Part shown: piece by piece, positions 50,307 to 60,720 of the stretch | Layout: every line of letters begins with the position of its first letter | Position numbering within the stretch: position 1 is the stretch's first letter | From: Polynucleobacter sp. 73C-SIWE | Lineage (GTDB): Bacteria > Pseudomonadota > Gammaproteobacteria > Burkholderiales > Burkholderiaceae | DNA length: 64,000 bases | Assembly: GCF_018882465.1 (NCBI RefSeq) | Contig: NZ_JACVOK010000002.1 | Coordinates: 496,001-560,000, forward strand | Direction of reading: 5' to 3' | Translations under genes and position numbers: made by a program | The notes under the pieces: model-generated | Seen by the model: the letters and a program-made list of their open reading frames with translations, nothing else | Databases searched by the model: none | What the model was told of the DNA's origin: nothing

Positions 50307-51380
50307 TTATTTCCAAATATTCCATGGAGACACTACCCATGCGCCAACGACAACCACCCAAAATACTGAGATGGGAATAAAGATCTTCCAGCCCAAACGC
50401 ATAATTTGGTCATAGCGATAGCGTGGCAAAGTGGCTCGCAACCAAATCACACAGGACAATAGGAAGAAGGTTTTACCAAATAGCCAGAAGAAACCTGGGA
50501 TATCTCGCAGAATCGGCAAATCAACAATAGGCAACCAACCACCGAGGAACATGATCGATGCCACTGCTGCAATCAAAATCATGTTGGCGTATTCAGCCAA
50601 GAAGAACATCGCAAAAGACATGCCTGAGTACTCAACCATGTGACCCGCAACAATTTCAGACTCACCCTCAACCACGTCAAATGGGTGACGATTGGTTTCA
50701 GCAACGCCAGAAATAAAGTAAATCAAGAACATTGGTAGCAATGGCAACCAGTTCCAAGAAAGGAAGTTCAGACCCATGTCTGCAAAGAAGCCTTGCTCTT
50801 GTGAAGCAACAATAGTGCTCAGATTCAAAGAGCCCGAGGTCAATAAGACGGTGACCAAAGCAAAGCCCATAGCAATCTCATAAGAGATCATTTGTGCTGA
50901 AGCACGCATTGCACCTAAGAATGGGTATTTAGAGTTAGAGGACCAACCAGCCAGAATGACACCATACACACCAATCGATGAAATCGCCATGATGTATAGC
51001 AAGCCAGCATTGACATCAGCAAGTACCATCTTGGCTTGAAATGGAATCACTGCCCAAGCTGCAAAAGCAGGCATGATGACCATGATTGGCGCAATAAAGT
51101 ACAAAACCTTAGAAGCCTGAGCAGGAGCAATAATCTCCTTCATCAAAAGCTTCAAGGCATCAGCAATCGGTTGTAACAACCCCAATGGACCAACGCGATT
51201 AGGCCCCAGACGGATATGCATCCAACCAATGAGCTTTCTTTCCCAGAGCGTTAAATACGCTACGCAGCCAAACATTGGCAATACGATGATGACAATACGC
51301 ACCAAAGCCCAAACTAGCGGCCACAAAGAACCGAAGATAGCTTCGCCTTGGGTTGTGATGAGGTTCAAGAAATTATCCAT
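50307..51380 (-). CDS. nuoH: NADH-quinone oxidoreductase subunit H
   Basis: A 357-residue membrane subunit that forms the quinone-binding site with NuoB and NuoD. It has eight helices, with [23 protein letters not shown] (loop 1), [18 protein letters not shown], and the acidic E-channel loop [27 protein letters not shown]. It follows nuoG by 8 bases. Confidence 0.98.
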   Translation of the reverse strand: MDNFLNLITTQGEAIFGSLWPLVWALVRIVIIVLPMFGCVAYLTLWERKLIGWMHIRLGPNRVGPLGLLQPIADALKLLMKEIIAPAQASKVLYFIAPIMVIMPAFAAWAVIPFQAKMVLADVNAGLLYIMAISSIGVYGVILAGWSSNSKYPFLGAMRASAQMISYEIAMGFALVTVLLTSGSLNLSTIVASQEQGFFADMGLNFLSWNWLPLLPMFLIYFISGVAETNRHPFDVVEGESEIVAGHMVEYSGMSFAMFFLAEYANMILIAAVASIMFLGGWLPIVDLPILRDIPGFFWLFGKTFFLLSCVIWLRATLPRYRYDQIMRLGWKIFIPISVFWVVVVGAWVVSPWNIWK

Positions 51381-51388
51381 CTCGTACC

Positions 51389-53704
51389 TTAGGCCTTACT
51401 CACAGTCAATGGACCAAACATCGATCCTAATTTAGCACTAGCCATGGTGCCTGCAGATACTCTGACTGTGCCTGACGCTAGATTTACCTCTAGTGTTGCT
51501 GGCATATCAACAGACTGACTTCCTTGGGATACACGGATTGCATCACCCTCTTTCAAGCCAAGTTCTGTAAAGAGTTTTTGATTTAAGCCAACCTGATTGC
51601 CGCGTTTTGCATCGCGTGTTAATTGCAAGGCTGGTGAGCGACGCACAATTGGGTCGCCAGCATAAATATTGACATCAGCCAAACGCTCAAGACCATCAAA
51701 TGGCGCAAGATTGCCATTGGTAATAGTGTTACTGATTGCTTTGTTATTTAAGTGAGTGCAATAGTTCTCATTCAGAGCCTCACCCAATACTTCTTCAGGC
51801 AAGTTAAATAAGAATCCATCAAGTCCTAAGAGACCGCCTAGTACACGCAGCACTTTCCATGCTGGACGGGAGTCACCCAAAGGCTTCACAGAAGGTTGAA
51901 TGGTCTGCGTCCTGCCTTCTGCATTAACAAACGTTGAAACGGTTTCTGTAAATGGAGAGATCGGTAGGATAACGTCAGCAAGCTCAAGCAAATCAGCGCT
52001 CTGATAAGCGCTCAATGCAATGACCGTATTTGCCTTGGCCAAGGCTGCACGAGCTTGAGCTGGATTTGGTAAATCACTATCTGGCTCGATATTCATTAAT
52101 ACCACCGCGCGACGGTCACCTGAGAGCACTGATTCAACGCCAGCACCATTTGCGTTGACCAAGGCGGCTCCAACAGCATTACCACCAACCGGTAGGAAAC
52201 CTAATGTAGAACCAGTTTGATCTGCAATAAATTGCGCCATCACATGTAAATCAGATGCATGGTGATGTGCAACTGCTGATGATCCAAGCAATACAGCCTT
52301 GCTTTCGCCAGAAATGAGGCTATCAGCAATCTTTTGTGCTGCTGGAGATACCGCTAAATTGAATGTTCCTGCTGGAGCAGAAACAGATTTTGCTTTTGCT
52401 ACTGCCAATGCTACTTCGCTCAAGGTATTGAGCCAAGCACTAGGTGCAGCTGAAATACCGCTACTTGGAATGAACCAGTCATCACCACCAGCATCAATGC
52501 GCATTACTTGCAAGCCACGCTTGGCAGCAGTACGGATGCGCGCAGCAATGATAGGTTGATCCTTGCGCAGGAAGCTACCAATGAACAGTACGCGATCTAG
52601 CTCGCTTAATTTAGCAACTGGCATACCTAACCAAGGCGCACCTGCAGCTGCCTTCACATCGGTTTGACGTAAACGTGTTTCAACTTGGCTAGAACCTAAG
52701 CCGCGGACTATCTTTTGTAAGAGATGCAATTCTTCGGTGCTAGAGATTGGATGGGCTAATGCGCCAATAGACTCCGGGCCACTTTCGGCAGCAATCGTCT
52801 TTAATGAGTGCGCAACATAATCGAGCGCTGATTGCCAGTCTGTTTCCAACCACTGACCGCCCTGCTTGACCATAGGCGTAGTCAGGCGATCACTGCTATT
52901 CAAACCTTCATAGGAGAAGCGATCACGGTCGCTAATCCAACATTCATTGATGGCTTCATTTTCTAAGGCCACAACACGCATCACTTTGTTGGCTTTTGTC
53001 TGTACTGTAGTGTTAGCACCCAAACTATCATGCGGACTTACAGAACGCTTACGACCCAATTCCCAAGTACGAGCTTCATAACGGAATGGTTTGCTGGTTA
53101 ATGCACCCACTGGACATAAGTCGATCATGTTTCCAGACAACTCTGAATCGACTGTTTGACCAACAAAGGTCGTAATTTCTGAATGCTCGCCACGATTGAT
53201 CATGCCCAACTCCATCACGCCGGCAACTTCTTGACCAAAACGGACGCAACGGGTGCAATGAATACATCGGGTCATCTCCTGCATAGAGATCAATGGACCA
53301 ACATTCTTATGGAATACAACACGCTTCTCTTCGTCGTAGCGTGAATTTGACTTGCCATAACCAACAGCCAAGTCTTGTAATTGGCACTCACCACCTTGGT
53401 CACAAATTGGGCAATCTAATGGGTGATTAATCAGCAAGAACTCCATCACAGAGCGTTGCGCCTCTACCGCTTTAGCAGAATGAGTAAATACCTTCATACC
53501 TTGAGTCACTGGTGTAGCGCAAGCAGGCAATGGTTTAGGAGCCTTCTCTACTTCCACTAAACACATACGGCAGTTAGCAGCAATAGACAGTTTCTTGTGA
53601 TAGCAGAAATGGGGAACGTAGGTGCCGAGCTTATTCGCGGCGTGCATCACCATCGAACCTTGCGGAACTTCTACCGTCTTACCATCCAATTCGATTTCTA
53701 CCAT
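51389..53704 (-). CDS. nuoG: NADH-quinone oxidoreductase subunit G
   Basis: A 771-residue iron-sulfur subunit. The N-terminal 2Fe-2S site uses Cys34, Cys45, Cys48 and Cys62. A His/Cys-ligated 4Fe-4S site follows in [19 protein letters not shown], then [11 protein letters not shown] and the molybdopterin-oxidoreductase-like remnant domain. I start at the ATG at 53704 (MVEIELDGK), which matches the usual N-terminus. An in-frame TTG at 53731 would add nine residues and is a real alternative, because neither has a strong Shine-Dalgarno sequence. It lies 31 bases after nuoF. Confidence 0.96.
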   Translation of the reverse strand: MVEIELDGKTVEVPQGSMVMHAANKLGTYVPHFCYHKKLSIAANCRMCLVEVEKAPKPLPACATPVTQGMKVFTHSAKAVEAQRSVMEFLLINHPLDCPICDQGGECQLQDLAVGYGKSNSRYDEEKRVVFHKNVGPLISMQEMTRCIHCTRCVRFGQEVAGVMELGMINRGEHSEITTFVGQTVDSELSGNMIDLCPVGALTSKPFRYEARTWELGRKRSVSPHDSLGANTTVQTKANKVMRVVALENEAINECWISDRDRFSYEGLNSSDRLTTPMVKQGGQWLETDWQSALDYVAHSLKTIAAESGPESIGALAHPISSTEELHLLQKIVRGLGSSQVETRLRQTDVKAAAGAPWLGMPVAKLSELDRVLFIGSFLRKDQPIIAARIRTAAKRGLQVMRIDAGGDDWFIPSSGISAAPSAWLNTLSEVALAVAKAKSVSAPAGTFNLAVSPAAQKIADSLISGESKAVLLGSSAVAHHHASDLHVMAQFIADQTGSTLGFLPVGGNAVGAALVNANGAGVESVLSGDRRAVVLMNIEPDSDLPNPAQARAALAKANTVIALSAYQSADLLELADVILPISPFTETVSTFVNAEGRTQTIQPSVKPLGDSRPAWKVLRVLGGLLGLDGFLFNLPEEVLGEALNENYCTHLNNKAISNTITNGNLAPFDGLERLADVNIYAGDPIVRRSPALQLTRDAKRGNQVGLNQKLFTELGLKEGDAIRVSQGSQSVDMPATLEVNLASGTVRVSAGTMASAKLGSMFGPLTVSKA

Positions 53705-53735
53705 GCTCACTTTAAGATGTCCCGTACTCAATTAC

Positions 53736-55034
53736 TTATAAAGGTTGTGCAGAATCTAAGCAGCGCTTATGTTCTACGTGATACGCAAATTCATCCATGT
53801 AATGCTTCAACATGCCACGCACTGGCATTGCAGCAGCATCACCCAAGGCGCAAATCGTACGTCCTTGGATATTAGCTGCTACATCGTTGAGTAAATCCAA
53901 ATCTTCTGGACGTCCTTGACCATGTTCAATACGATGCACAATGCGCCATAGCCAGCCGGTACCTTCACGACATGGGGTGCATTGGCCACAAGACTCTTCG
54001 TGATAGAAATATGACAAGCGTTCCAATGCACGAACCATACAACGCGTTTCATTCATCACAATCACAGCACCTGAACCAAGCATCGAACCAGCTTTTGCAA
54101 TACTGTCGTAATCCATCGTCAGATCCATCATCTGAGCACCCGGAACTACTGGAGCAGATGAACCACCAGGAATAACTGCCTTCAATACTTTGCCATCACG
54201 CATACCACCAGCAAGTTTCAGCAACTCAGCAAACGGTGTGCCTAATGGAATCTCGTAGTTTCCTGGATGTACTACATCACCAGAGACGGAGAAAATCTTA
54301 GTTCCGCCATTGTTAGGCTTACCGAGGTCTAAATAGGCCTGACCACCAATTGCCAAAACAAATGGCACGGCAGCAAAAGTCTCCGTGTTATTAATCGTAG
54401 TTGGCTTGCCATATAGACCAAAACTTGCAGGAAATGGTGGCTTAAAGCGTGGTTGTCCTTTTTTACCTTCTAAAGACTCCAGCAATGCAGTTTCTTCACC
54501 GCAAATATATGCACCCCAACCTGGAGAGGCATGTAATTGGAAGGAGAAATCACTTCCTAGAATCTTGTTGCCCAAGTACCCAGCAGCACGAGCCTCTTCT
54601 AAGGCCTCTTCAAAGCGTGAATACACTTCCCAAATTTCACCGTGAATATAGTTATATCCAACCGAAATACCCATGGTGTAAGCACCAATGATCATCCCCT
54701 CAATCAAAGCATGAGGGTTGTACCGCATGATGTCGCGGTCTTTAAAAGTACCAGGCTCACCTTCGTCGCTATTACAAACTAAATATTTTTGCCCTGGGAA
54801 CTGACGTGGCATAAAACTCCACTTCAATCCCGTCGGGAAACCTGCGCCGCCGCGACCACGCAATGATGATGCTTTTAATTCTGTGATGATGGCATCAGGC
54901 GCAACTTTATCGTTAATTAAACGACGCAACTGTTGATAACCACCGCGACTCTCATAATCTTTTAAACGCCAGTTATCGCCATTTAATCCAGCAAGGATCA
55001 AGGGCTTAATGTGGCGATCGTGCAAGCTGGTCAT
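53736..55034 (-). CDS. nuoF: NADH-quinone oxidoreductase subunit F
   Basis: A 432-residue flavoprotein that oxidises NADH. The FMN/NADH glycine-rich motif is [15 protein letters not shown], followed by [17 protein letters not shown] and [17 protein letters not shown]. The N3 4Fe-4S ligands are in [12 protein letters not shown] plus a Cys near [11 protein letters not shown]. Its start overlaps the nuoE stop (ATGA). Confidence 0.98.
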   Translation of the reverse strand: MTSLHDRHIKPLILAGLNGDNWRLKDYESRGGYQQLRRLINDKVAPDAIITELKASSLRGRGGAGFPTGLKWSFMPRQFPGQKYLVCNSDEGEPGTFKDRDIMRYNPHALIEGMIIGAYTMGISVGYNYIHGEIWEVYSRFEEALEEARAAGYLGNKILGSDFSFQLHASPGWGAYICGEETALLESLEGKKGQPRFKPPFPASFGLYGKPTTINNTETFAAVPFVLAIGGQAYLDLGKPNNGGTKIFSVSGDVVHPGNYEIPLGTPFAELLKLAGGMRDGKVLKAVIPGGSSAPVVPGAQMMDLTMDYDSIAKAGSMLGSGAVIVMNETRCMVRALERLSYFYHEESCGQCTPCREGTGWLWRIVHRIEHGQGRPEDLDLLNDVAANIQGRTICALGDAAAMPVRGMLKHYMDEFAYHVEHKRCLDSAQPL

Positions 55035-55537
55035 GCTGCTTTCCCCTCTGCACGAAGTTCACTCAGCAGTGAATCAATTTTTTCTTTACTCATAAAGCTG
55101 CACATACGCTTGTCGTTCACGAGCATCACTGGTGAATCACCGCATGCACCCATGCACTCACCCTCTTTGAGAGTAAAGGTACCGCAAGACGTGGTTTCAT
55201 TAAAACCAATACCCAGAGTTTCTTTAAGATAATTTGCAGCTGTTTCACCATGAGTCAATTGGCAAGGTAAGTTTGTGCAGATCACTAACTTATATTTACC
55301 AATAGGCTTGATGTTGTACATATTGTAGAAAGTAGCCACTTCATCAACTGCAATGGTTGGCATTTCTAATATTTTCGCAACAGTTGCAATGACTTCAGGC
55401 GACACCCAACCTACCTCGGTTTGGGCAGCAATTAAAGCAGCCATTACAGCAGATTGCTTTTGCTCTGGAGGATACTTCGCCACATTGCGAGCAATGTCTG
55501 CAAGTGTTTTAGCGGATAGTTGAAGAGTTGTTGTCAT
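55031..55537 (-). CDS. nuoE: NADH-quinone oxidoreductase subunit E
   Basis: A 168-residue thioredoxin-fold protein holding the N1a 2Fe-2S cluster. The four ligands are in [10 protein letters not shown] and [18 protein letters not shown]. The N-terminal helical part [23 protein letters not shown] is typical. It lies 23 bases after nuoD and couples to nuoF. Confidence 0.98.
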   Translation of the reverse strand: MTTTLQLSAKTLADIARNVAKYPPEQKQSAVMAALIAAQTEVGWVSPEVIATVAKILEMPTIAVDEVATFYNMYNIKPIGKYKLVICTNLPCQLTHGETAANYLKETLGIGFNETTSCGTFTLKEGECMGACGDSPVMLVNDKRMCSFMSKEKIDSLLSELRAEGKAA

Positions 55538-55560
55538 TAAATAATCCTTGGCGCGCTTTA

Positions 55561-56814
55561 TTAGCGGTCAATCTCCCCGAACACAATATCCTGTGTGCCA
55601 ATAATCGTTACTGCATCAGCCAACATGTGGCCACGTGACATCTCATCCATTGCTGAAAGATGGACAAATCCTGGTGCGCGAATCTTCATACGATATGGCT
55701 TGTTAGCACCATCAGAAATTAAGTAAATACCGAACTCACCTTTTGGATGCTCAACCGCTGAGTAAGCCTCACCATCAGGAACGTGAATACCCTCAGTAAA
55801 GAGTTTGAAATGGTGAATCAGCTCTTCCATATTGGTCTTCATGTCCACACGCTTCGGTGGAGAAACCTTATGGTTGTCACTCATTACAGGACCTGGATTG
55901 GCTTTTAACCAAGCTACGCACTGTTTGATAATGCGATTCGATTGGCGCATTTCTTCCATACGGACTAAATAACGGTCGTAGGAGTCACCGTTTACGCCCA
56001 CCGGAATATCAAAATCGAGTTGGTCATAGACTTCATAGGGCTGCTTCTTACGCAAATCCCATTCGATACCAGAACCGCGCAACATCGGGCCAGTGAAACC
56101 AAGCTGTAATGCACGCTCAGGCGTCACGATGCCAATATTCACTAAGCGCTGCTTCCAAATACGGTTATCCGTTAAGAGATTGCAGTATTCGTCCACATTA
56201 GCATCGAAACCATTTGCAAACTGCTCAATGAAATCGAGTAAAGAGCCGCTACGATTCTCATTTAAACGTTTTACAGCCGATTCACTCCGAATCTTCGATT
56301 TACTGTATTGCGCCATTTGATCTGGCAAATCACGGTATACGCCGCCTGGGCGATAGTAAGCAGCATGCATACGAGCACCAGACACAGCTTCATACATATC
56401 AAAAATGTCTTCACGATCGCGGAAAGCATACAAGAACACTGCCATCGCACCAACGTCAAGACCATGACAGCCTATCCAAAGCAAATGATTGAGTAAACGA
56501 GTCAACTCGTCATACATCACACGAATATATTGCGCACGCAGAGGAACATCTACTTGAAGCAATTTTTCAATGGCCATCACGTAGGCGTGCTCATTGGACA
56601 TCATGGAAACATAATCCAAGCGATCCATATAAGGAACGTTTTGAATCCAAGTGCGAGTCTCTGCTAATTTTTCTGTAGCGCGATGCAATAAACCAATATG
56701 CGGATCAGCGCGCTGAATGACTTCACCATCAAGCTCCAACACCAAGCGCAATACTCCGTGAGCCGCAGGATGCTGAGGACCAAAATTGAGAGTGTAGTTC
56801 TTAATTTTTGTCAT
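55561..56814 (-). CDS. nuoD: NADH-quinone oxidoreductase subunit D
   Basis: A 417-residue subunit related to hydrogenase large subunits. It forms the quinone headgroup pocket. [22 protein letters not shown] at the N-terminus carries the quinone-binding His. [32 protein letters not shown] and the C-terminal DIVFGEIDR are conserved. It starts 3 bases after the nuoC stop. NuoC and NuoD are separate here, unlike the fused protein of E. coli. Confidence 0.98.
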   Translation of the reverse strand: MTKIKNYTLNFGPQHPAAHGVLRLVLELDGEVIQRADPHIGLLHRATEKLAETRTWIQNVPYMDRLDYVSMMSNEHAYVMAIEKLLQVDVPLRAQYIRVMYDELTRLLNHLLWIGCHGLDVGAMAVFLYAFRDREDIFDMYEAVSGARMHAAYYRPGGVYRDLPDQMAQYSKSKIRSESAVKRLNENRSGSLLDFIEQFANGFDANVDEYCNLLTDNRIWKQRLVNIGIVTPERALQLGFTGPMLRGSGIEWDLRKKQPYEVYDQLDFDIPVGVNGDSYDRYLVRMEEMRQSNRIIKQCVAWLKANPGPVMSDNHKVSPPKRVDMKTNMEELIHHFKLFTEGIHVPDGEAYSAVEHPKGEFGIYLISDGANKPYRMKIRAPGFVHLSAMDEMSRGHMLADAVTIIGTQDIVFGEIDR

Positions 56815-56817
56815 GAC

Positions 56818-57417
56818 TTAAACCGGGCCTCCGTACTGCTCTTCGCGCACGATACGTGGAGTAATCTCACGAGCCTCAATCGTTACAGGTTGGTAAACAA
56901 CACGCTTTAACTCTGGGTCGTAACGCATCTCTACATTGCCACTAATTGGGAAATCTTTTCTAAATGGATGACCAATGAAACCATAATCAGTCAAGATACG
57001 ACGTAAGTCATCATGACCTTCAAACAAGATGCCATAGAGGTCAAATGCTTCACGCTCAAACCAATTGGCTGAGTTCCATACTGGAGTAATAGAGGCTAAC
57101 AATGGATAGCCATCATCGGCTGCAAAGACACGCAGACGCAGACGCCAGTTATGCTGGATGGACAATAAATGACTTACAACAGCAAAACGTTGGCCGCTCC
57201 AAGCACCATCTCGGAAGTCTTGGTAATCAACGCCACATAAATCGATTAACTGTTCAAATGCCAGTAAGGGATCATCGCGAAGCAACATAGCAGATTCAAA
57301 ATAAGTATCTGCATTAACAACTACCGTTACTTCACCTAAAGCAATCTGAACAGAGTGAATGCGCTTACCGAGTACTTTCTCGAGGTTGGCGGCTAATTGA
57401 ACTAAACGATCTGACAT
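56818..57417 (-). CDS. nuoC: NADH-quinone oxidoreductase subunit C
   Basis: A 199-residue peripheral-arm subunit. The 30-kDa-subunit signature is present: [40 protein letters not shown], reading across residues 120-160. It has no cofactor and holds NuoD, NuoB and NuoI together. It is 3 bases from both neighbours. Confidence 0.98.
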   Translation of the reverse strand: MSDRLVQLAANLEKVLGKRIHSVQIALGEVTVVVNADTYFESAMLLRDDPLLAFEQLIDLCGVDYQDFRDGAWSGQRFAVVSHLLSIQHNWRLRLRVFAADDGYPLLASITPVWNSANWFEREAFDLYGILFEGHDDLRRILTDYGFIGHPFRKDFPISGNVEMRYDPELKRVVYQPVTIEAREITPRIVREEQYGGPV

Positions 57418-57420
57418 TGC

Positions 57421-57903
57421 TTAGCCCTTCCGCGCAATTGTGCTTGTGCGTGCGATCTTCGATTGCAACTGAATAATTCCGTAGATCAACGCTTCTGCTG
57501 TTGGAGGGCAGCCAGGGACATAAATATCCACTGGCACAATGCGATCACAACCGCGAACAACTGAATAGGAGTTATGGTAGTAACCACCGCCATTGGCACA
57601 AGAGCCCATGGAAATAACCCAGCGTGGCTCTGGCATTTGGTCATACACCTTGCGTAAGGCTGGGGCCATCTTGTTGCACAAAGTACCTGCAACAATCATT
57701 AAGTCAGATTGACGAGGGGATGGGCGGAAAACAACACCAAAACGGTCCAAGTCATAACGGGATGCGCCAGCGTGCATCATTTCAACCGCACAGCAAGCCA
57801 AACCAAAAGTCATTGGCCATAAAGAGCCATTACGCGTCCAGTTGATCAACTGATCCGCAGTAGTAGTAACAAATCCTTCTTTGAGAACGCCTTCTAATGC
57901 CAT
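57421..57903 (-). CDS. nuoB: NADH-quinone oxidoreductase subunit B
   Basis: A 160-residue subunit carrying cluster N2, which reduces quinone. The adjacent cysteines are Cys37 and Cys38 in [11 protein letters not shown], with other ligands in [15 protein letters not shown] and [11 protein letters not shown] start at 57903 ([11 protein letters not shown]), the family N-terminus. The frame extends upstream to 58002 but overlaps nuoA. It is 5 bases after nuoA. Confidence 0.98.
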
Positions 57904-57908
57904 ATCTA

Positions 57909-58268
57909 TCACTCCCAGTCGAGAGCGCCCTTTTTCCAGATATACACAAATCCCACGATGAACTCCAAAAGGAAGATCACCATAGAGGCGTAGCCAAACC
58001 AACCGATATCACGCAGAGCAACACCCCATGGAAATAGGAATGCTGTTTCTAGATCAAACAGGATGAAGAGAATGGCAATAAGGTAATAGCGCACGTCAAA
58101 TTTCATACGCGCATCTTCGAAAGCTTCAAAACCGCACTCATATGGAGAGAGTTTTTCAGCGTCAGGCTTCGAAGGAGCCAAAATCTTTCCGAGGAACATG
58201 GGGACTAATCCCACCCCAATACCTACGAGGATAAAAAGCAGAACAGGAAAGTAATTAGCGAGATTCAA
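57909..58268 (-). CDS. nuoA: NADH-quinone oxidoreductase subunit A (TTG start)
   Basis: A 119-residue membrane subunit with three helices. The conserved loop between helices 1 and 2 is [23 protein letters not shown], with the Cys exposed in the deactive form, and then [12 protein letters not shown]. It opens the nuo operon. The start is TTG with AGGA seven bases upstream; the sequence [12 protein letters not shown] is the usual family N-terminus. The 110 bases back to the tRNA gene should hold an operon promoter if it is not read through from upstream. Confidence 0.96.
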
Positions 58269-58378
58269 AAAATGGTCCTGATTTGTTCGTCTGGTAATTC
58301 TTTAAACAGCAAATTGTTCAATACTTCACTTTATAAAGCCTTGATTTAGAGCAAAAACCCCTACAAATTCTTCATTTT

Positions 58379-58463
58379 TGGTGCCGACGGCGAGACTCGA
58401 ACTCGCACAGCCTAAGCCACTACCCCCTCAAGATAGCGTGTCTACCAATTTCACCACGTCGGC
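58379..58463 (-). tRNA. tRNA-Leu (anticodon GAG)
   Basis: An 85-base class II tRNA. The acceptor arms GCCGACG and CGTCGGC pair fully, and the anticodon arm CTATC-TTGAGGG-GGTAG places GAG at the anticodon, for CUC/CUU codons. A long variable arm (TGGCTTAGGCTG region), a T-arm GCGAG-TTCGAGT-CTCGC and an encoded CCA are present. TAGAAT 18 bases before the 5' end could be its -10. It lies between secG and nuoA. In E. coli the same isoacceptor gene (leuU) also follows secG. Confidence 0.97.
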
Positions 58464-58549
58464 ATCTTGCAAAACCCGTCAATTCTACTGCATTGCACAA
58501 CTGAACTACCCACAATTAGGGGTAGATATATCTGTAAAAACCTACTCTT

Positions 58550-58894
58550 TTACTTAGGAACTGCGGGTTTAGTTGGGTCCTGAACGGGTGCCACAGGGGC
58601 AGCTGGCGCCACTACTGGCGCAACGGTTCCAGAAAGAACCCCAGGACTAACTTCCTTCTTATTACCAAGCCAGGTAATACCTAGAGTAGAAATAAAGAAG
58701 ACTGCAGCAAAAATAGCGGTTGCATGAGATAAAAAGTTGGCAGAACCACTGGCGCCAAACAAGCTACCAGAAGAACCAGAGCCAAAAGCAGCTCCCATAT
58801 CAGCACCCTTACCTTGCTGCAATAGAACCAGCAAAATCACAGCCAACGCTGAAATGATTTGCAATACGATCAATAAAGTCTTAAGCCATTCCAC
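58550..58894 (-). CDS. secG: preprotein translocase subunit SecG
   Basis: A 114-residue membrane protein with two helices (about 3-23 and 52-73). Between them is the family motif LLQQGKGADMGAAFGSGSSGSLFGASGSANFLSHATA. The C-terminal 30 residues are Pro/Ala/Val-rich. It assists SecYE-mediated protein export. It is 21 bases after tpiA and 86 bases before the tRNA. A CTACCC/GGGTAG hairpin lies in that gap without a U-tract. Confidence 0.95.
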   Translation of the reverse strand: MEWLKTLLIVLQIISALAVILLVLLQQGKGADMGAAFGSGSSGSLFGASGSANFLSHATAIFAAVFFISTLGITWLGNKKEVSPGVLSGTVAPVVAPAAPVAPVQDPTKPAVPK

Positions 58895-58915
58895 AATTTA
58901 TCTCCAAATAAAAAT

Positions 58916-59674
58916 CTATGCCTTACAGATGGCTAGAAAGTCCTGGGGGTCCAAAGAAGCCCCTCCAACTAAACCGCCATCAATATCTGGCATTGCAAAC
59001 AACTCAACGGCATTGTCAGGTTTGACACTGCCGCCATACAAAATTCCAACATGAGAGGCAACATCCTCATCAAATTCCGCTAACTGCAAACGAATAGCGC
59101 GATGCATATCCTGAGCTACTTGAGCAGTGGCAACCTTGCCCGTGCCGATAGCCCAGACTGGCTCATAAGCGATCAAACAATCTGCCAAGCGATCCTGAAG
59201 TACAGTCAGCTGTTTTGCAACCTGACCACGAACAACCTCAACTGCCCTACCAGAATTTCTTTCATCAGCCGTCTCGCCAACACAAATAATGGGCGTCATT
59301 CCACTATCCAGTACTTGCAAAGCTTTCGCAGCAACCAGCTCATCAACTTCATGATGGAGTTGGCGGCGCTCGGAGTGCCCAACAATCACGTAACTACAGC
59401 CCATTTCTTTTAGCGATGAAGCCGCAACTTCACCTGTGTAGGCACCAGCAATATCAGCAGATGCATCTTGAGCACCCAAACTAAGAAATGCTAAAGAATG
59501 TTCTTTTATCAATAACGCACATTGAGTGAGATAAGGAAACGGTGGGCACACTGCAAACTTGCGACCAGAGGGCATACCACTTTCCATCCCACGGGCAACG
59601 GTCTTAATCCAATCTTCATTGCTAGCAAGATTGCCATTCATTTTCCAGTTGCCGATAACGATGAGTGGTCGCAT
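58916..59674 (-). CDS. tpiA: triosephosphate isomerase
   Basis: A 252-residue TIM-barrel enzyme interconverting dihydroxyacetone phosphate and glyceraldehyde-3-phosphate. The catalytic residues are Lys11 in GNWKMNGN, His in IVGHSERR and Glu in AYEPVWAIGTGK, whose end is the flexible lid loop. The phosphate-binding GILYGGSVKPDN and LVGGASLD are intact. It lies 15 bases after the quinone oxidoreductase gene and 21 before secG. Confidence 0.97.
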   Translation of the reverse strand: MRPLIVIGNWKMNGNLASNEDWIKTVARGMESGMPSGRKFAVCPPFPYLTQCALLIKEHSLAFLSLGAQDASADIAGAYTGEVAASSLKEMGCSYVIVGHSERRQLHHEVDELVAAKALQVLDSGMTPIICVGETADERNSGRAVEVVRGQVAKQLTVLQDRLADCLIAYEPVWAIGTGKVATAQVAQDMHRAIRLQLAEFDEDVASHVGILYGGSVKPDNAVELFAMPDIDGGLVGGASLDPQDFLAICKA

Positions 59675-59689
59675 ATTCTGTAGCAGTTT

Positions 59690-60688
59690 CTAGACTGTCA
59701 AAACAATCTTGCCAACGTGTTCAGAAGATTCCATCAAGCGATGAGCATCCGCTGCCTGATCAAGTGTGAATGTTTTATAAATCACAGGCTTTAATTTGCC
59801 AGAATCTAACAACGGCCAAATACGAGCATGCAGTTGTTGAGTGATTTGCTTCTTAAATGACACTGGGCGTGGACGAAGAGTTGAGCCTGTAATGGTCAAG
59901 CGACGACGCAAAATTTGACCGGTATTCACCTCGGCCTTAGAGCCGCCCATAATCGCAATGATCACAATGCGGCCATCATCGGCCAAGCAATCAATTTCCT
60001 TCTGCACATAGGTGCCAGTGACCATATCCAGAATGACATTGACACCCTTGCCATCTGTTGCCTTCTTCACTTCTTCTACAAAATCTTGTGTTTTGTAATT
60101 GATGGCAACATCAGCACCTAGCTTGATACAAGCTGCACACTTTTCATCTGTACCTGCTGTCACAAATACTTTGTGACCGAGAGCCTTAGCAATCAAAATG
60201 GCTGTGACCCCAATGCCGCTAGAGCCACCCTGCACCAGAAGTGTTTCGCCTTCTGATAACTCACCACGCATGAAGACGTTACTCCATACGGTATAGAAAG
60301 TTTCAGGCAAGGAAGCTGCTTCTTGATCGGTGAACCCTTTTGGGTAAGGCAAACATTGCGCAATCGGGGCTGTGCAGAGCTCTGCATAACCACCGCCTTG
60401 CACTAAAGCGCAAACCTTATCGCCAACCTTCAGACCAAAAAGATTATCAGCATGATCTAGATCACCGCCAACAATCTCGCCGGCAACTTCAAGACCCGGA
60501 ATATCGGATGCACCTGCAGGCACGGGATAGTGACCCTTGCGCTGCAATACATCTGGCCGATTAATACCAGCAGCAATTACCTTAATCAAAATCTCGCCGG
60601 TACCAGCATTTGGTACCGCTGGATCCGGACGAGTGGCAGCAACCAACATTTCTGGTGCGCCAAATTCTTTGATTTCCATTACGCGCAT
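59690..60688 (-). CDS. NAD(P)H quinone oxidoreductase, PIG3 family (zinc-free MDR)
   Basis: A 332-residue medium-chain reductase. It starts MRVMEIKEFGAPEMLV and has AAGINRPDVLQRKGHYPVPAG, LETF-type substrate loop SLPETFYTVWSNVF, and the NADPH Rossmann motif VQGGSSGIGVTAILIAKALG. The zinc-binding cysteines of alcohol dehydrogenases are absent. It reduces quinones or enals using NADPH. It lies between pnp and tpiA on the same strand, 32 bases after pnp. Confidence 0.92.
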   Translation of the reverse strand: MRVMEIKEFGAPEMLVAATRPDPAVPNAGTGEILIKVIAAGINRPDVLQRKGHYPVPAGASDIPGLEVAGEIVGGDLDHADNLFGLKVGDKVCALVQGGGYAELCTAPIAQCLPYPKGFTDQEAASLPETFYTVWSNVFMRGELSEGETLLVQGGSSGIGVTAILIAKALGHKVFVTAGTDEKCAACIKLGADVAINYKTQDFVEEVKKATDGKGVNVILDMVTGTYVQKEIDCLADDGRIVIIAIMGGSKAEVNTGQILRRRLTITGSTLRPRPVSFKKQITQQLHARIWPLLDSGKLKPVIYKTFTLDQAADAHRLMESSEHVGKIVLTV

Positions 60689-60720
60689 AAGAGCTTCTCG
60701 CAGTAGTAGACGTAAATGAT

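Noticed and set aside
58269-58378. TATAAA-like boxes upstream of nuoA considered as the nuo promoter
   Set aside because: No -35 element lies at an acceptable distance with a good match, so I could not support a specific promoter.
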